Shown here piece after piece: positions 44,447-53,081 of a stretch of 64,000 nt of DNA. The stretch spans positions 1 through 64,000 of the forward strand of contig LSIG01000035.1 in the NCBI GenBank assembly GCA_001556125.1. Reading direction: 5' to 3'. The stretch comes from Rhizobiales bacterium CCH10-E5. Its GTDB lineage: Bacteria; Pseudomonadota; Alphaproteobacteria; Rhizobiales; Beijerinckiaceae. The notes under the pieces are model-generated. The model worked only from the letters and a program-made list of their open reading frames with translations. It ran no database searches and was not told the DNA's origin. Positions within the stretch are counted from its first letter, which is position 1; each line of letters starts with the position of its first letter. The position numbers were made by a program, and so were the translations under genes.

Positions 44447-46009
44447 ATGTCGAAACCTTTGAATCGTCGGCAGTTTCTCGAAGGTTCCGGCAGCGCTGCG
44501 GCAGCTTCGCTGCTGGCGGCGGGACAGGCTTCGGCCCAGGCGCCGACCGCGCTCGCCGCGATCAACCAGTCCTTCCTGTTCGAGGGCAAGACCTTTGATC
44601 CAGCGCTCGTGGTCGATACGGCGCGCATCCTGGCGCAACGACCTGTCGTGCCGCTCGTCGCGACGGATCTGCCCGACGGCTACACCACCCTGCCCTTCGA
44701 TCTCTATTCGGGCATCCGAGCCCAGCCCGGCGCGCTGATCTGGGCCGGGGAGAATCGCGGCTTCACCGTCGAGCCGCTTCACCGAGGCTATGTCTTCTCG
44801 AATCCCGTGAGCCTCTTCACGATCGAGGACGGCACGGTCCGCCGCGTCGCCTTCGACCGCTCCAAGTTCGATTACGGCCGCGTGCCGCCGCCGCCGGCGA
44901 ATGTCGACCTCCAGTTTTCCGGCATGCGGATCGCCACCGGGCTCGAGCGGCCCTTCGAGGTCGCCATGTTCCAGGGGGCGACCTTCTTCCGGTCTCTGGC
45001 GCGCGGCCAGAATTTTGGCGCCCTCGCCCGCGCCCTGATCCTGCGGCCGGGCGAGACGCGCGGCGAGGAGATCCCCTTCTTCCGTGCCTTCTGGATCGAG
45101 CGGCCGAGCCCCGCTTCGGGCCTGCTCGTCATCCATGCCCTGCTCGATTCAGAGAGCCTGACGGGTGCGCTTCGGATGACGTTGCGCCCTGGGGACGTCA
45201 CGCTGATCGACGTCGAGATGACGCTGTTCGCCCGCCAAGTGCTCGATCATATCGGCTTCGGCTGCACGATGGGCACCTTCCTGTCCGGCCCGCAGAGCCG
45301 CCGCGGCTTCGACGATGTCCGCCCGGCCGTCCACGAGATCTCCGGCGTGCAGATGCGCTCCGGCACGGGCGAGTGGATCTACCGGCCGGTGAGCAATCCG
45401 GCGACGCTCCAGGTCTCGTCCTTCATGGACAGCAATCCGAAGGGGTTCGGCCTGGTCCAGCGCGAGCGCGACCCGGCCGCCTTCATGGATGACGACCAGC
45501 GCTTCGAATTGCGGCCGAGCGTCTGGATGGAGCCGCTCGGAGACTGGGGCGCCGGCTCGGTCCAGCTCATCGAGATCCCGAGCGAATCCGACATCAACGA
45601 CAATGTCATCATGTACTGGCGTCCGCGGCAGCCCCTGGCAGCCGGCAGTGAGACCTCGATCGCCTATCGTCAGGCCTGGTGCTGGCAGCCGCCCGAACGG
45701 CCGGGCCTGGCTCTCGCGACGCGGATGCGCCAGGGCCGTGGCTCGCAGGGCCGGCGCCGGCGCTTTCTCGTCGACTTCACGGGCGACCGGCTGGCCGATG
45801 CAGGAACCGTCGCCGCGACACGCGCCCATATCAGCACGACGCCCGGCCAGATCCATAACATCCGGCTCTGGCCCTTCCCCGAGCGCAAGCTGATGCGCGT
45901 CGGCTTCGAGGTCGATCCCGGCACCGATTCGCTCTGCGAGCTGCGGCTCGTCCTGCAGTCGGGCGGACAGCCCGTATCAGAGACCTGGTTGAACCGATGG
46001 ACGTGGTGA
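44447..46009 (+). CDS. mdoG: Periplasmic glucan biosynthesis protein OpgG/OpgD (MdoG family)
   Basis: A 520-aa periplasmic protein needed to make osmoregulated periplasmic glucans, acting on the beta-glucan backbone exported by OpgH. The N-terminus carries a twin-arginine signal ([27 protein letters not shown]), so it is likely Tat-exported, a feature more typical of OpgD than OpgG. The body shows the MdoG fold: [21 protein letters not shown], then [28 protein letters not shown], then [43 protein letters not shown] 44447 is used; another ATG lies 12 bases upstream. It overlaps mdoH by 13 bases. Confidence 0.9.
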   Translation: MSKPLNRRQFLEGSGSAAAASLLAAGQASAQAPTALAAINQSFLFEGKTFDPALVVDTARILAQRPVVPLVATDLPDGYTTLPFDLYSGIRAQPGALIWAGENRGFTVEPLHRGYVFSNPVSLFTIEDGTVRRVAFDRSKFDYGRVPPPPANVDLQFSGMRIATGLERPFEVAMFQGATFFRSLARGQNFGALARALILRPGETRGEEIPFFRAFWIERPSPASGLLVIHALLDSESLTGALRMTLRPGDVTLIDVEMTLFARQVLDHIGFGCTMGTFLSGPQSRRGFDDVRPAVHEISGVQMRSGTGEWIYRPVSNPATLQVSSFMDSNPKGFGLVQRERDPAAFMDDDQRFELRPSVWMEPLGDWGAGSVQLIEIPSESDINDNVIMYWRPRQPLAAGSETSIAYRQAWCWQPPERPGLALATRMRQGRGSQGRRRRFLVDFTGDRLADAGTVAATRAHISTTPGQIHNIRLWPFPERKLMRVGFEVDPGTDSLCELRLVLQSGGQPVSETWLNRWTW

Positions 46010-48180
46010 CCGCGGCCCGCCCCGGCGAGGTCACGGCGCCGGATCAAAGGGCTGCGGCGCGTCCGCTGCCCGCGACCCCGCCCGAGAACCGCCTGATCAT
46101 GCCGGTTCAGTCCTTCCGGAGCTGGAAGGACGAGGACCGCCGCAGGCCGGTCGCGCCGCGCGCCTGGAAGACGCCGTGGCTGAAGCGCTTGTTCGTCTTT
46201 GGCGGCGGCCTCGCGCTCACCGCCTATGGCGCGTGGGAAATGTACAACGTCGTGTCGGTCAGCCGCACGACCTCGCTGCAGTACGTCCTGCTCGTCCTCT
46301 TCACGGTCAATTTCTCCTGGATCGCGCTCGCCTTCACCAGCGCCGTCCTCGGCTTCTTCGGGCTGCTCTTCAACCGCTCGCGCCCGGTCCATGTCGACAG
46401 CCTGCAGCACCGCACCGTCGTGGTGATGCCGATCTACAACGAGTCGACCGCCCGCACTTTCGCGGCCCTGGCGGCGATCCGTGAATCGGTCGAGGCGACC
46501 GGCCTCGGCAGCCATTTCGACTATTTCATCGTCTCGGACACCACCAATCCGGATGTCTGGATCGCCGAGGAGCGCGCCTTCCTGGCACTGCGCGCGCGGC
46601 TTGGCCCCGAGGCGCGCGTCTATTACCGGCACCGGCCGAAGAACCATCACCGCAAGGCCGGCAATATCGCCGACTTCGTCACCCGCTGGGGCGGGCACTA
46701 CGAGCACATGGTCGTGCTCGACGCCGACAGCCTGATGACCGGCACCTGCATCGTGCGCCTCGCCGCCGCGATGGAGGCCGATCCGGATGCCGGTATCATC
46801 CAGTCGCTGCCGCTGATCATCAACCGCAACACCTTCTTCGCGCGGCTTCAGCAATTCGCGGCCCGCGTCTACGGCCCCGTGATCGCGACCGGGCTCGCCA
46901 TGTGGTCCGGCCGCGACGGCAATTACTGGGGCCACAACGCGATCATCCGCACCAAAGCCTTCGCCGACCATTGCGGCCTGCCGGACCTCAAGGGCAAGCC
47001 GCCCTTCGGTGGCCATGTGCTGAGCCACGACTTCGTCGAGGCCGCCCTGATCCGCCGCGCCGGCTGGTCGGTCTACATGCTGCCCGACCTGACGGGCTCC
47101 TATGAGGAAAGCCCGCCCTCGCTGATCGACGTCTCGGTGCGCGACCGGCGCTGGTGCCAGGGCAATCTGCAGCATTCGCGCATCATCGGCGCCAAGGGCT
47201 TCGTCGCGCCGACGCGGCAGCACTTCGCCACCGGCATCATGGGCTATCTCGCCTCGCCGCTCTGGCTGATGCAGCTCGTGGTCGGCATCCTGATCGTTCT
47301 CCAGGTCAGCTATGCGCGCCCTGAGTACTTTACCCAGGAATTCACGCTCTTCCCGGTCTGGCCGCGCTTCGACCCCGAACGCGCGCTCAACCTCTTCGCC
47401 CTGACCATGGCGATCCTTCTCGCGCCGAAGCTCTTCGGGCTGCTGCTGACGCTGTTCAACGGCAAGCTCCGGCGCGCCGGCGGCGGCGCCATCCGTCTCA
47501 TTGTCTCGGCGCTGATCGAGGTGCTGTTCTCGGCGTTCTTCGCGCCGATCATGATGCTGATCCAGTCCGGCTCGGTCTTCCAGATCCTGCTCGGCCGCGA
47601 CACGGGCTGGAACCCGCAGCGCCGCGACGACGGTTCGATCCCGCTCAAGGACATCATCCGTCGCCACCGCATGCACACGCTGCTGGGGCTGGTCACCGGC
47701 ATCTCGGCCTTTCTGATCGCGACCTCGCTCTTCGCCTGGATGTCGCCGACGATCGTCGGCCTCGTGCTGGCGATCCCGCTGTCCTGGGCTTCCGGCCAGC
47801 TCGCGATCGGCCTCTGGCTGAAGCGGCGCAAGCTGCTCTACACGCCCGAGGAAGGTGATCCGCCGGCCGTGGCGCTGCGGGCGAATGCGCTCCAGGCCGA
47901 ATTCGCGGCCGCGGGCTATGACGATGCCGACGGGCTGCGCGCGCTCCATGCCGAGCCGGCGCTGCGCGAGGCCCATGAGGCGATGCTGCCCGAGGCGCCG
48001 CCGCGCCGCCGCGGCGAGATCGAGGCCGACCGCGCCGTCGCGCAGGCCAAGCTCGTCGATGCCGAGACGATCGACGATGCCGCGATCTGGCTGAAGCCGA
48101 AGGAGCGCATGGTGGTGCTGCACGACCGGGCGCTGGTCGCGCTGCTGGCCTCGCTGCCGGCCGAGCGCCCGGCCACCTGA
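45997..48180 (+). CDS. mdoH: Glucans biosynthesis glucosyltransferase MdoH (OpgH)
   Basis: A 727-aa inner-membrane family 2 glycosyltransferase that polymerises and exports the beta-1,2-glucan backbone from UDP-glucose. Catalytic motifs are VVVMPIYNEST near residue 142, VLDADSLMTG near 240, GHVLSHDFVEAALIRRAGW near 345 and RDRRWCQGNLQH near 383. Hydrophobic segments lie near residues 65-125 and in the 420-600 region. Its ATG lies 13 bases inside mdoG, so the pair is coupled. It converges with the DUF350 gene. Confidence 0.95.
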   Translation: MDVVTAARPGEVTAPDQRAAARPLPATPPENRLIMPVQSFRSWKDEDRRRPVAPRAWKTPWLKRLFVFGGGLALTAYGAWEMYNVVSVSRTTSLQYVLLVLFTVNFSWIALAFTSAVLGFFGLLFNRSRPVHVDSLQHRTVVVMPIYNESTARTFAALAAIRESVEATGLGSHFDYFIVSDTTNPDVWIAEERAFLALRARLGPEARVYYRHRPKNHHRKAGNIADFVTRWGGHYEHMVVLDADSLMTGTCIVRLAAAMEADPDAGIIQSLPLIINRNTFFARLQQFAARVYGPVIATGLAMWSGRDGNYWGHNAIIRTKAFADHCGLPDLKGKPPFGGHVLSHDFVEAALIRRAGWSVYMLPDLTGSYEESPPSLIDVSVRDRRWCQGNLQHSRIIGAKGFVAPTRQHFATGIMGYLASPLWLMQLVVGILIVLQVSYARPEYFTQEFTLFPVWPRFDPERALNLFALTMAILLAPKLFGLLLTLFNGKLRRAGGGAIRLIVSALIEVLFSAFFAPIMMLIQSGSVFQILLGRDTGWNPQRRDDGSIPLKDIIRRHRMHTLLGLVTGISAFLIATSLFAWMSPTIVGLVLAIPLSWASGQLAIGLWLKRRKLLYTPEEGDPPAVALRANALQAEFAAAGYDDADGLRALHAEPALREAHEAMLPEAPPRRRGEIEADRAVAQAKLVDAETIDDAAIWLKPKERMVVLHDRALVALLASLPAERPAT

Positions 48181-48199
48181 ACGTCTGCCTGCGGGCGCC

Positions 48200-48604
48200 T
48201 CAGAAGCTCATCGCCGCCGCGTTGATGACGCCGGCCGCCAGCGAGGCGGCACCGAGAAACAGGGCGGCGGCGAGTTCGCCGGCCGCGATCCGCGCCGAGA
48301 GGTTCGGCAGCACGATCCGCACCAGCACATAGACGATCAGCTGCACGATGATCGCGACGACGCCCCAGACCAGAAGGTCGGCGATGGTCGTCGAATGCAC
48401 CACGGCGCTCGACAGCGGCAGCGCGAAGCCGGTCAGGCTGAGGCCGAGCGAGAGCGCGGCCGCGATGTTGTTCTGCCGGATCAGCCCGAACTCATTATGC
48501 GAGGTCGCGACCGTGTAGACCAGCAGGTAGACGCCGACCAGCGCCAGCGACACCGAGAAGAACAGGGCGAAATCGGGAAGCTTCAGCAGCGCCTGGGCGA
48601 TCAT
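48200..48604 (-). CDS. DUF350 membrane protein (copy 1)
   Basis: A 134-aa membrane protein with four hydrophobic segments, organised as two DUF350 halves: FALFFSVSLALVGVYLLVYTVAT then NEFGLIRQNNIAAALSLGLSLTGFALPLSSAVVHSTTIADLLVWGVVAIIVQLIVYVLVRIVLP and GELAAALFLGAASLAAGVINAAAMS. The motif N-x-A-A-A-x-x-x-x-x-x-x-G-F-x-x-P is shared with the second DUF350 at 51437-51838. E. coli YjfL is a member. Function is unknown. It is the last gene of the minus-strand ATP-grasp cluster, 43 bases after the VOC gene. Confidence 0.82.
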   Translation of the reverse strand: MIAQALLKLPDFALFFSVSLALVGVYLLVYTVATSHNEFGLIRQNNIAAALSLGLSLTGFALPLSSAVVHSTTIADLLVWGVVAIIVQLIVYVLVRIVLPNLSARIAAGELAAALFLGAASLAAGVINAAAMSF

Positions 48605-48647
48605 GTCGGTTTCGAATCCATCAGAGGGAGCGGACCGATCCTGACGC

Positions 48648-49547
48648 TCATCCCCGCTCGAAGGCAATCACACAGCCCATCGCCGCTTCCGCCGGAACGA
48701 CGATCCGGTCGTCGCCCTGCCCGAAGGCGATCTCGGCCGCCTCGAGCCGGTTCGCCACCGCATCGAGATCCGGCACGGTGACGCAGAAGCCGAGGAAGCG
48801 GGCCGGCGTCGGATCCGGCTCGACATGGTAGATCGCCTGGGCGGCCTCCGGATCGAGCACGTCGAGCCGCCCGCGCGGCAGGCCGAGCACATAATCGCCA
48901 TTGCCCTCCAGCACCTCGGGGAAGCCGGCGAAGGCCGACAGGAAGCCGCGATGCGCTGGCGGATCGTCCGTCACCATCACCGCAGCCGAGAGCGCGCTCG
49001 CACCATTCGCATGCTGCTGGAAAGCCGGGTTCCAGAAATTCTGCGGCTCGTGCTGCTGGCAGACGAAGAAGCCGCATTCCGGCGCCAGCGGGTTGGCGGC
49101 GAAGGCGAGCGAAAACGCGACGCGCACCGTGCTGCCATCCGGCCGCTTCGCCTGGCGCTCGAAGAAGAACGGCTCGAAATCACCGATCCCCGCCGTCTGG
49201 AACGCCGTCGCATCGGCTTTGGCATCCGTGCTTTCGAGGACGAGCATCGACAGCCCCTCGCCTCGCCCGAGCGCCTCGCGCACGAAATGGCCGAAGGAGA
49301 ACTGGCGCGGCGCCGGCGGCACGATCGCGCTCGCATCGCCGATCGTGATCAGCTCCAGGAACGAGCCGGGGAACTGCACGATCCGGTTCTCGGTGCCCCA
49401 GGGATGGCGGTTGCGGGCGCCGACGGTGAAACCGAGCCGCTCGTAGAAGGCTCCCGCCGCGTCGAGATCGCGCACTCCGATCACGAGATGGTCGAGGCCG
49501 CGCGGGGCGGCGGCGAGGATCGTGCGGGGCTGCGTCGTTTCAGGCAT
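48648..49547 (-). CDS. VOC family protein (glyoxalase-like)
   Basis: A 299-aa vicinal-oxygen-chelate protein. RGLDHLVIGVRDLDAAGAFYERLGFTVGARNRHPWGTENRIVQFPGSFLELITI at residues ~15-70 supplies the first metal ligands (His, and Glu of LELITI) and fits glyoxalase-like group 3 (PF13468, from memory). A second, weaker VOC module follows (RFLGFCVTVPDLDAVANRLEAAEI). Members are isomerases, dioxygenases or resistance proteins, so no substrate is offered. The start at 49547 removes a Pro-rich upstream extension. It lies 90 bases downstream of the ATP-grasp gene and may be a bystander in that cluster. Confidence 0.8.
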   Translation of the reverse strand: MPETTQPRTILAAAPRGLDHLVIGVRDLDAAGAFYERLGFTVGARNRHPWGTENRIVQFPGSFLELITIGDASAIVPPAPRQFSFGHFVREALGRGEGLSMLVLESTDAKADATAFQTAGIGDFEPFFFERQAKRPDGSTVRVAFSLAFAANPLAPECGFFVCQQHEPQNFWNPAFQQHANGASALSAAVMVTDDPPAHRGFLSAFAGFPEVLEGNGDYVLGLPRGRLDVLDPEAAQAIYHVEPDPTPARFLGFCVTVPDLDAVANRLEAAEIAFGQGDDRIVVPAEAAMGCVIAFERG

Positions 49548-49637
49548 GGGCTGGCTCGCTTGCGGCAGGCTCGGGCGCTCAGGTCTAGCAGGTTGCCCGG
49601 GCGCGGTCATGCGCGGCGGCGGACAACCCCCGTCCGC

Positions 49638-50807
49638 TCAGGCTTCGATGTAATGCGGCACGAACCGGGAGCTGTTGCGCGTGATCGGCGAGACGTCCTC
49701 ACGCAGGCACAGCCCGCAGGCCTGCGAGGCGACCAGCCAGGAGCCGAGCACGGCATAATGCCCATCAGCCTGGAACAGATTGAGCGCGGCATCCTGCAGC
49801 ACGAAGCCCTCGGCGCCATAGGGGCCGTCATCGCTGTCGAGCACTTGGCCACGCTCCGTCAGGGTGACATTGGCTCCCTCGCGCGAATAGAGCGGCTTGC
49901 GCACCCGGCGCGGCGAGAGCGAGGCGCAGCGCGGATCGTTCTCGAAAAAGGCCGGCAGCAGATTGGGATGGCCCGGCTCCATCTCCCACAAACAGGCCAG
50001 CAGGCCCTTGTTCGAGAGCAACGCCTTCCAGGGCGGTTCGACGAACTGGCAGCGCGACGTGGCAAGGTTGGCGGCATAGCCCTCGCGGAACAGCCACTCC
50101 CAGGGGTAGAGCTTGAACAGCGTCTCGATCGGCTGGTTGGCGCCGTCGCAGAAGCGCCCGTCCGAGAGCAGGCCGATTTCCTCGACATAGGTGAAGCGCG
50201 CATCGAGCCCGGCCTGAACGGCGCAGTCCATCAGATAATCGACCGTGCCCTTGTCCTCGGCGCTCGACTGGACGCAGGCGAGATGCAGCCGATAGGGCGA
50301 GGGCGCGCGCAATTGGGCGAAGGCTGCGATCAGCCTCTCATGCAGCGAGTTGAACTGGTCGCAGCCCGGCCCCAGCACGCCGCGCGCCATCCCCTGCTCC
50401 AGCCAATCCCACTGGACCACGGCCGATTCGAACAGCGCCGTCGGCGTATCGGCATTGTACTCCAGCAGCTTGGCGGGCCCGCTGCCGTCATAGGCGAGGT
50501 CGAGCCGGCCATAGAGATTGCGGTCGCCGCGTCGCCAGCTCTCGCGGATGAAATCCCACTGGGCCGCGGGAATCGCCAGCCGCGCCAGCACCGCATCGTC
50601 GTCGATGGCGCGCTCGATGAAGGCGAAGCAGAGCTGCTCGATCGCCTCGGTCGGCGCCTCGATGTCGCGCTCGATCTCGTCGAGCGTGAAGGCATAGGCC
50701 ACGCTCTCGTCCCAATAGGTTTCGCCATCGAGCGTGTGGAAGGCGAATCCCAGCCGCTCGACCTGCGCCTGCCAATCCAGACGCGGCGTGAGAGAGACTC
50801 GGCGCAT
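49638..50807 (-). CDS. Glutathionylspermidine synthase family protein (ATP-grasp; YjfC/YgiC-like)
   Basis: A 389-aa stand-alone ATP-grasp ligase matching the synthetase half of E. coli Gss. LYGRLDLAYDGSGPAKLLEYNADTPTALFESAVVQWDWLEQ and FVEPPWKALLSNKGLLACLWEMEPGHPNLLPAFFEND contain the Asp/Glu/Asn and Lys residues of the ATP- and Mg-binding site; FVLQDAALNLFQADGHYAVLGSWLVA closes the chain. Gss links glutathione to spermidine; the YjfC/YgiC homologues have not been shown to do so and may modify another amine or peptide. It starts one base after the DUF1190 stop, so they are coupled. Confidence 0.87.
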   Translation of the reverse strand: MRRVSLTPRLDWQAQVERLGFAFHTLDGETYWDESVAYAFTLDEIERDIEAPTEAIEQLCFAFIERAIDDDAVLARLAIPAAQWDFIRESWRRGDRNLYGRLDLAYDGSGPAKLLEYNADTPTALFESAVVQWDWLEQGMARGVLGPGCDQFNSLHERLIAAFAQLRAPSPYRLHLACVQSSAEDKGTVDYLMDCAVQAGLDARFTYVEEIGLLSDGRFCDGANQPIETLFKLYPWEWLFREGYAANLATSRCQFVEPPWKALLSNKGLLACLWEMEPGHPNLLPAFFENDPRCASLSPRRVRKPLYSREGANVTLTERGQVLDSDDGPYGAEGFVLQDAALNLFQADGHYAVLGSWLVASQACGLCLREDVSPITRNSSRFVPHYIEA

Positions 50808-50808
50808 C

Positions 50809-51426
50809 TCAGGAGGACGATGACGAGGAGAAGGAGCGCGCCGTCGATCCGAAGCCGCCGCGCGAGGTTGTGCTGGTGGTCGTCACGACGCCGGGAGAGC
50901 TGCCGCTGCGCGCCACCACCGCGGCGCCCGAGGTCGTCGAATAGGCGCGCGAGGAGGATGAGCTGCCGCGGCCACCATAGCCGCCACTGCTGCTGCCGGA
51001 GGAGGAGCGCGCCTGCTGGCATTCGGGGGCGGCGCTTCCCGGAGGGCAGGCCTCCCGCGTCGGCGGCAGCAGCGGCTGCGCCGCGCCGCCGCCCTGCGCG
51101 AAGCTGCGCGCCAGCATGAACCCGGCCAGCGCCGGCACCACCACGGAAGCGCCGTTCCAGACCGCTGAACGGCAGGAGCCCGAACCGTACTCAGCCTCGC
51201 AGGCGCTGGTGCTGGAAAACTTCTTGGCGTCACGCAGATGGTTGGCGGTCGCCTCGTTGAAGCGCTGCTCGCATTGCGTCGAAGTCAGCTGGCCGCCGGC
51301 GCGACAATCGGCAAGGCTGTTGTAGACGAGGCTGTCCTCCGTCGCCTCCTCGCGCCCGCTGCCCCAGATCGTCGCGACGAGCACGACGCCCGCTGCTGCG
51401 AGGCCGATCTGGGTCGAGCGCTTCAT
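50809..51426 (-). CDS. DUF1190 family protein (YgiB/YjfM-like)
   Basis: A 205-aa envelope protein. A hydrophobic N-terminus (IGLAAAGVVLVATIWGSG) acts as signal or anchor. The DUF1190 core has VYNSLADCRAGGQLTSTQCEQRFNEATANHLRDAKKFSSTSACEAEYGSGSCR, with paired cysteines at even spacing. A second hydrophobic patch (VVVPALAGFMLARSF) is followed by an unusual Ser/Gly-rich tail of about 70 residues ending in a run of serines. In E. coli the homologues ygiB and yjfM sit next to ygiC and yjfC, the same pairing as here. Confidence 0.8.
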   Translation of the reverse strand: MKRSTQIGLAAAGVVLVATIWGSGREEATEDSLVYNSLADCRAGGQLTSTQCEQRFNEATANHLRDAKKFSSTSACEAEYGSGSCRSAVWNGASVVVPALAGFMLARSFAQGGGAAQPLLPPTREACPPGSAAPECQQARSSSGSSSGGYGGRGSSSSSRAYSTTSGAAVVARSGSSPGVVTTTSTTSRGGFGSTARSFSSSSSS

Positions 51427-51436
51427 CGCCGCCTCC

Positions 51437-51838
51437 TCAGACCGTCATGCTGGCGGCTGCCAGCGTGCCCGAGATCACCGCGATCACGGCCAGCATCGCC
51501 GCCGAGGGCAACCGGTCCTCCTCGATCTTGCGCGACAGCTCTGGAATCAGCAGGCGCGCCAGCCCATAGGCACCGAACTGGATGATCATGGCGGCAATAG
51601 CCCAGAGCACAAGGTCGGGAATGCTGCTGGCCTGCGCGATCGCCTTTTCGAGCGGAACGGAAAACCCCGTGACATTGCCGCCGAGCGCGACGGCGGCGGA
51701 CAGGTTGCCGCCGCGGATCAAGGCGAGTTCGTCATGAGCGGTGAGGCGCAGATACACGGCCGTGAAACAGCCGATCAGCGCCGCGCCGACGACGAAATAG
51801 AGCAGGAAAGCGGGCAAACCCGCCATCGAGATCGCCAT
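51437..51838 (-). CDS. DUF350 membrane protein (copy 2)
   Basis: A 133-aa membrane protein with four hydrophobic segments, homologous to the product of 48200-48604. FLLYFVVGAALIGCFTAVYLRLTAHDELALIRGGNLSAAVALGGNVTGFSVPLEKAI shares the (E)LxLIRxGNxxAAxxLxGxxxGFxxPL pattern. It is the first gene of the cluster; DUF1190 follows after 10 bases. The start at 51838 gives the family length; the upstream frame adds only basic residues. Confidence 0.82.
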   Translation of the reverse strand: MAISMAGLPAFLLYFVVGAALIGCFTAVYLRLTAHDELALIRGGNLSAAVALGGNVTGFSVPLEKAIAQASSIPDLVLWAIAAMIIQFGAYGLARLLIPELSRKIEEDRLPSAAMLAVIAVISGTLAAASMTV

Positions 51839-52008
51839 GGCCCGCCCCCGGCGTCGCTGACTGTCCAACGATCAGACCATTCGCGTGAAGCGAGGTCAAA
51901 CACATCACCCAAATGGAGGAGACCCTCTGCGGCGGCCTACGCCGCGTAGGGCTCTCACAAGGGCGAGCATGGCGGGCGGATCGGAGACCGGCTGAGAGCC
52001 CGCAGTCT
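51839..52008. other. Gap between argC and DUF350 gene
   Basis: About 170 bases between two minus-strand genes. It should contain the promoter of the DUF350-DUF1190-ATP-grasp cluster. I see no firm motif or hairpin. Confidence 0.4.
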
Positions 52009-52983
52009 TCAGGGCCAGACCGGCACGCCGTCGAGCCCGGACGTCTCCGGCAGGCCGCAGATCAGATTCGCGTTCTGGACCGCCTGCCCGGCCGCGCCCT
52101 TGCCGAGATTGTCGACCACGCCCATCGCGATCACGAGGTTGCGCTCCGGGTCGGCCGCATAGCTGATGAAGGCGAGGTTCGATCCGGTCGCCCATTTGGT
52201 CTGCGGCGGCCTGTCGGTGACGCGGACGAAGGAGCGCCCGGCATAGAAGCGCCGGGCCGCATCGAGGCACTGCCCCGTGGTGGCGCTGCCGCGACAATAG
52301 ATCGTGGCGAGAATGCCCCGCGTCATCGGCACCAGATGCGGCGTAAACACCAGCCCGGCCGCACTGCCACCGCTCAGCTGCTCGATCGTCCTGGCGATCT
52401 CCGGCATATGGACATGCTTGAGGAGGCCATAGGGCACGAGATTTTCGTTGCTCTCGGCATAGCCGAACGTGCTGTCGCCGCCACGGCCGGCACCGGAGAT
52501 GCCCGTCTTGACGTCGATCACGATGTTGCCGGGCTCGATCAGCTTGTCCGCCAGCAGCGGCGCCAGCGCCGTCAGCGTCGCGGCGGGGAAGCAGCCGGGA
52601 TTGGCGACGCGGACCTGACCTTCGATCCGGTCCGGCCAGATGTCGGCCAGGCCGTAGGCCCAGCCCTCGACAGAGCGATGGTCGCCGCCGAGATCGACGA
52701 TCTTCACCGCCTTGGGGACGCGCGCCAAAGCCTGAGCCGAGGCGCCGGTGGGCAGCGACGCGAACAGCACGTCGAGCGGCGGCAGGGTCTCGGGATCCCA
52801 TTTCGCGATCACGAGCTCGGCCAGCCTGGCCGGCACGCCGGGGAAGCGATCCACGAGGCGGCTGCCCGCGCTGCTCTCGCCAGCGGCGTAGACCAGTTCG
52901 AAGACCGGATGGCTGGCGATCAGGCGCAGCGCCTCGCCGCCGCCAAAACCGCTGATGCCGACAATGCCGACACGAATGCTCAT
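52009..52983 (-). CDS. argC: N-acetyl-gamma-glutamyl-phosphate reductase
   Basis: A 324-aa NADPH-dependent reductase, third step of arginine synthesis, converting N-acetylglutamyl-phosphate to the semialdehyde. The nucleotide loop GISGFGGGE is near residue 9. The active-site Cys131 sits in VRVANPGCFPAATLTALAPL, and KHVHMPEIART near residue 190 provides the catalytic His region. ATG at 52983 has an AGAAGGA ribosome-binding site. No other arg gene adjoins. The 5' leader carries an Arg-rich small reading frame and a terminator hairpin, so expression is probably controlled by attenuation responding to arginine. Confidence 0.95.
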   Translation of the reverse strand: MSIRVGIVGISGFGGGEALRLIASHPVFELVYAAGESSAGSRLVDRFPGVPARLAELVIAKWDPETLPPLDVLFASLPTGASAQALARVPKAVKIVDLGGDHRSVEGWAYGLADIWPDRIEGQVRVANPGCFPAATLTALAPLLADKLIEPGNIVIDVKTGISGAGRGGDSTFGYAESNENLVPYGLLKHVHMPEIARTIEQLSGGSAAGLVFTPHLVPMTRGILATIYCRGSATTGQCLDAARRFYAGRSFVRVTDRPPQTKWATGSNLAFISYAADPERNLVIAMGVVDNLGKGAAGQAVQNANLICGLPETSGLDGVPVWP

Positions 52984-53007
52984 GGTGATGTCCTTCTGTT
53001 TCCGGGC

Positions 53008-53034
53008 AAAAGAAAAACCCCCGGAGCCGGGGGC
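53008..53034 (-). terminator. Intrinsic terminator hairpin in the argC leader (putative attenuator)
   Basis: On the minus strand, CCCCCGG (53033-53027) pairs with CCGGGGG (53024-53018), then TTTTTCTTTT (53017-53008). The stem would have six or seven GC pairs with a tight loop. It lies 24 bases before the argC start and 48 bases after the stop of the Arg-rich leader frame. As it precedes argC and is almost 280 bases past pyrG, it fits an attenuator better than a simple pyrG terminator. Confidence 0.75.
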
Positions 53035-53081
53035 TGCGGGGGTTCGAGACTGCGGGCCGAAGGCCTCTTCGGAGACTGAGC

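Noticed and set aside
45670..48123. Long antisense frame (817 codons) over mdoH
   Set aside because: Shadow of a high-GC gene; composition is His/Gln/Arg/Asp/Gly-rich and no domain is recognisable, while mdoH is unmistakable.
48825..51119. Long + frame (764 codons) opposite the VOC and ATP-grasp genes
   Set aside because: No family similarity, compositionally biased; the minus-strand genes have clear motifs and close spacing.
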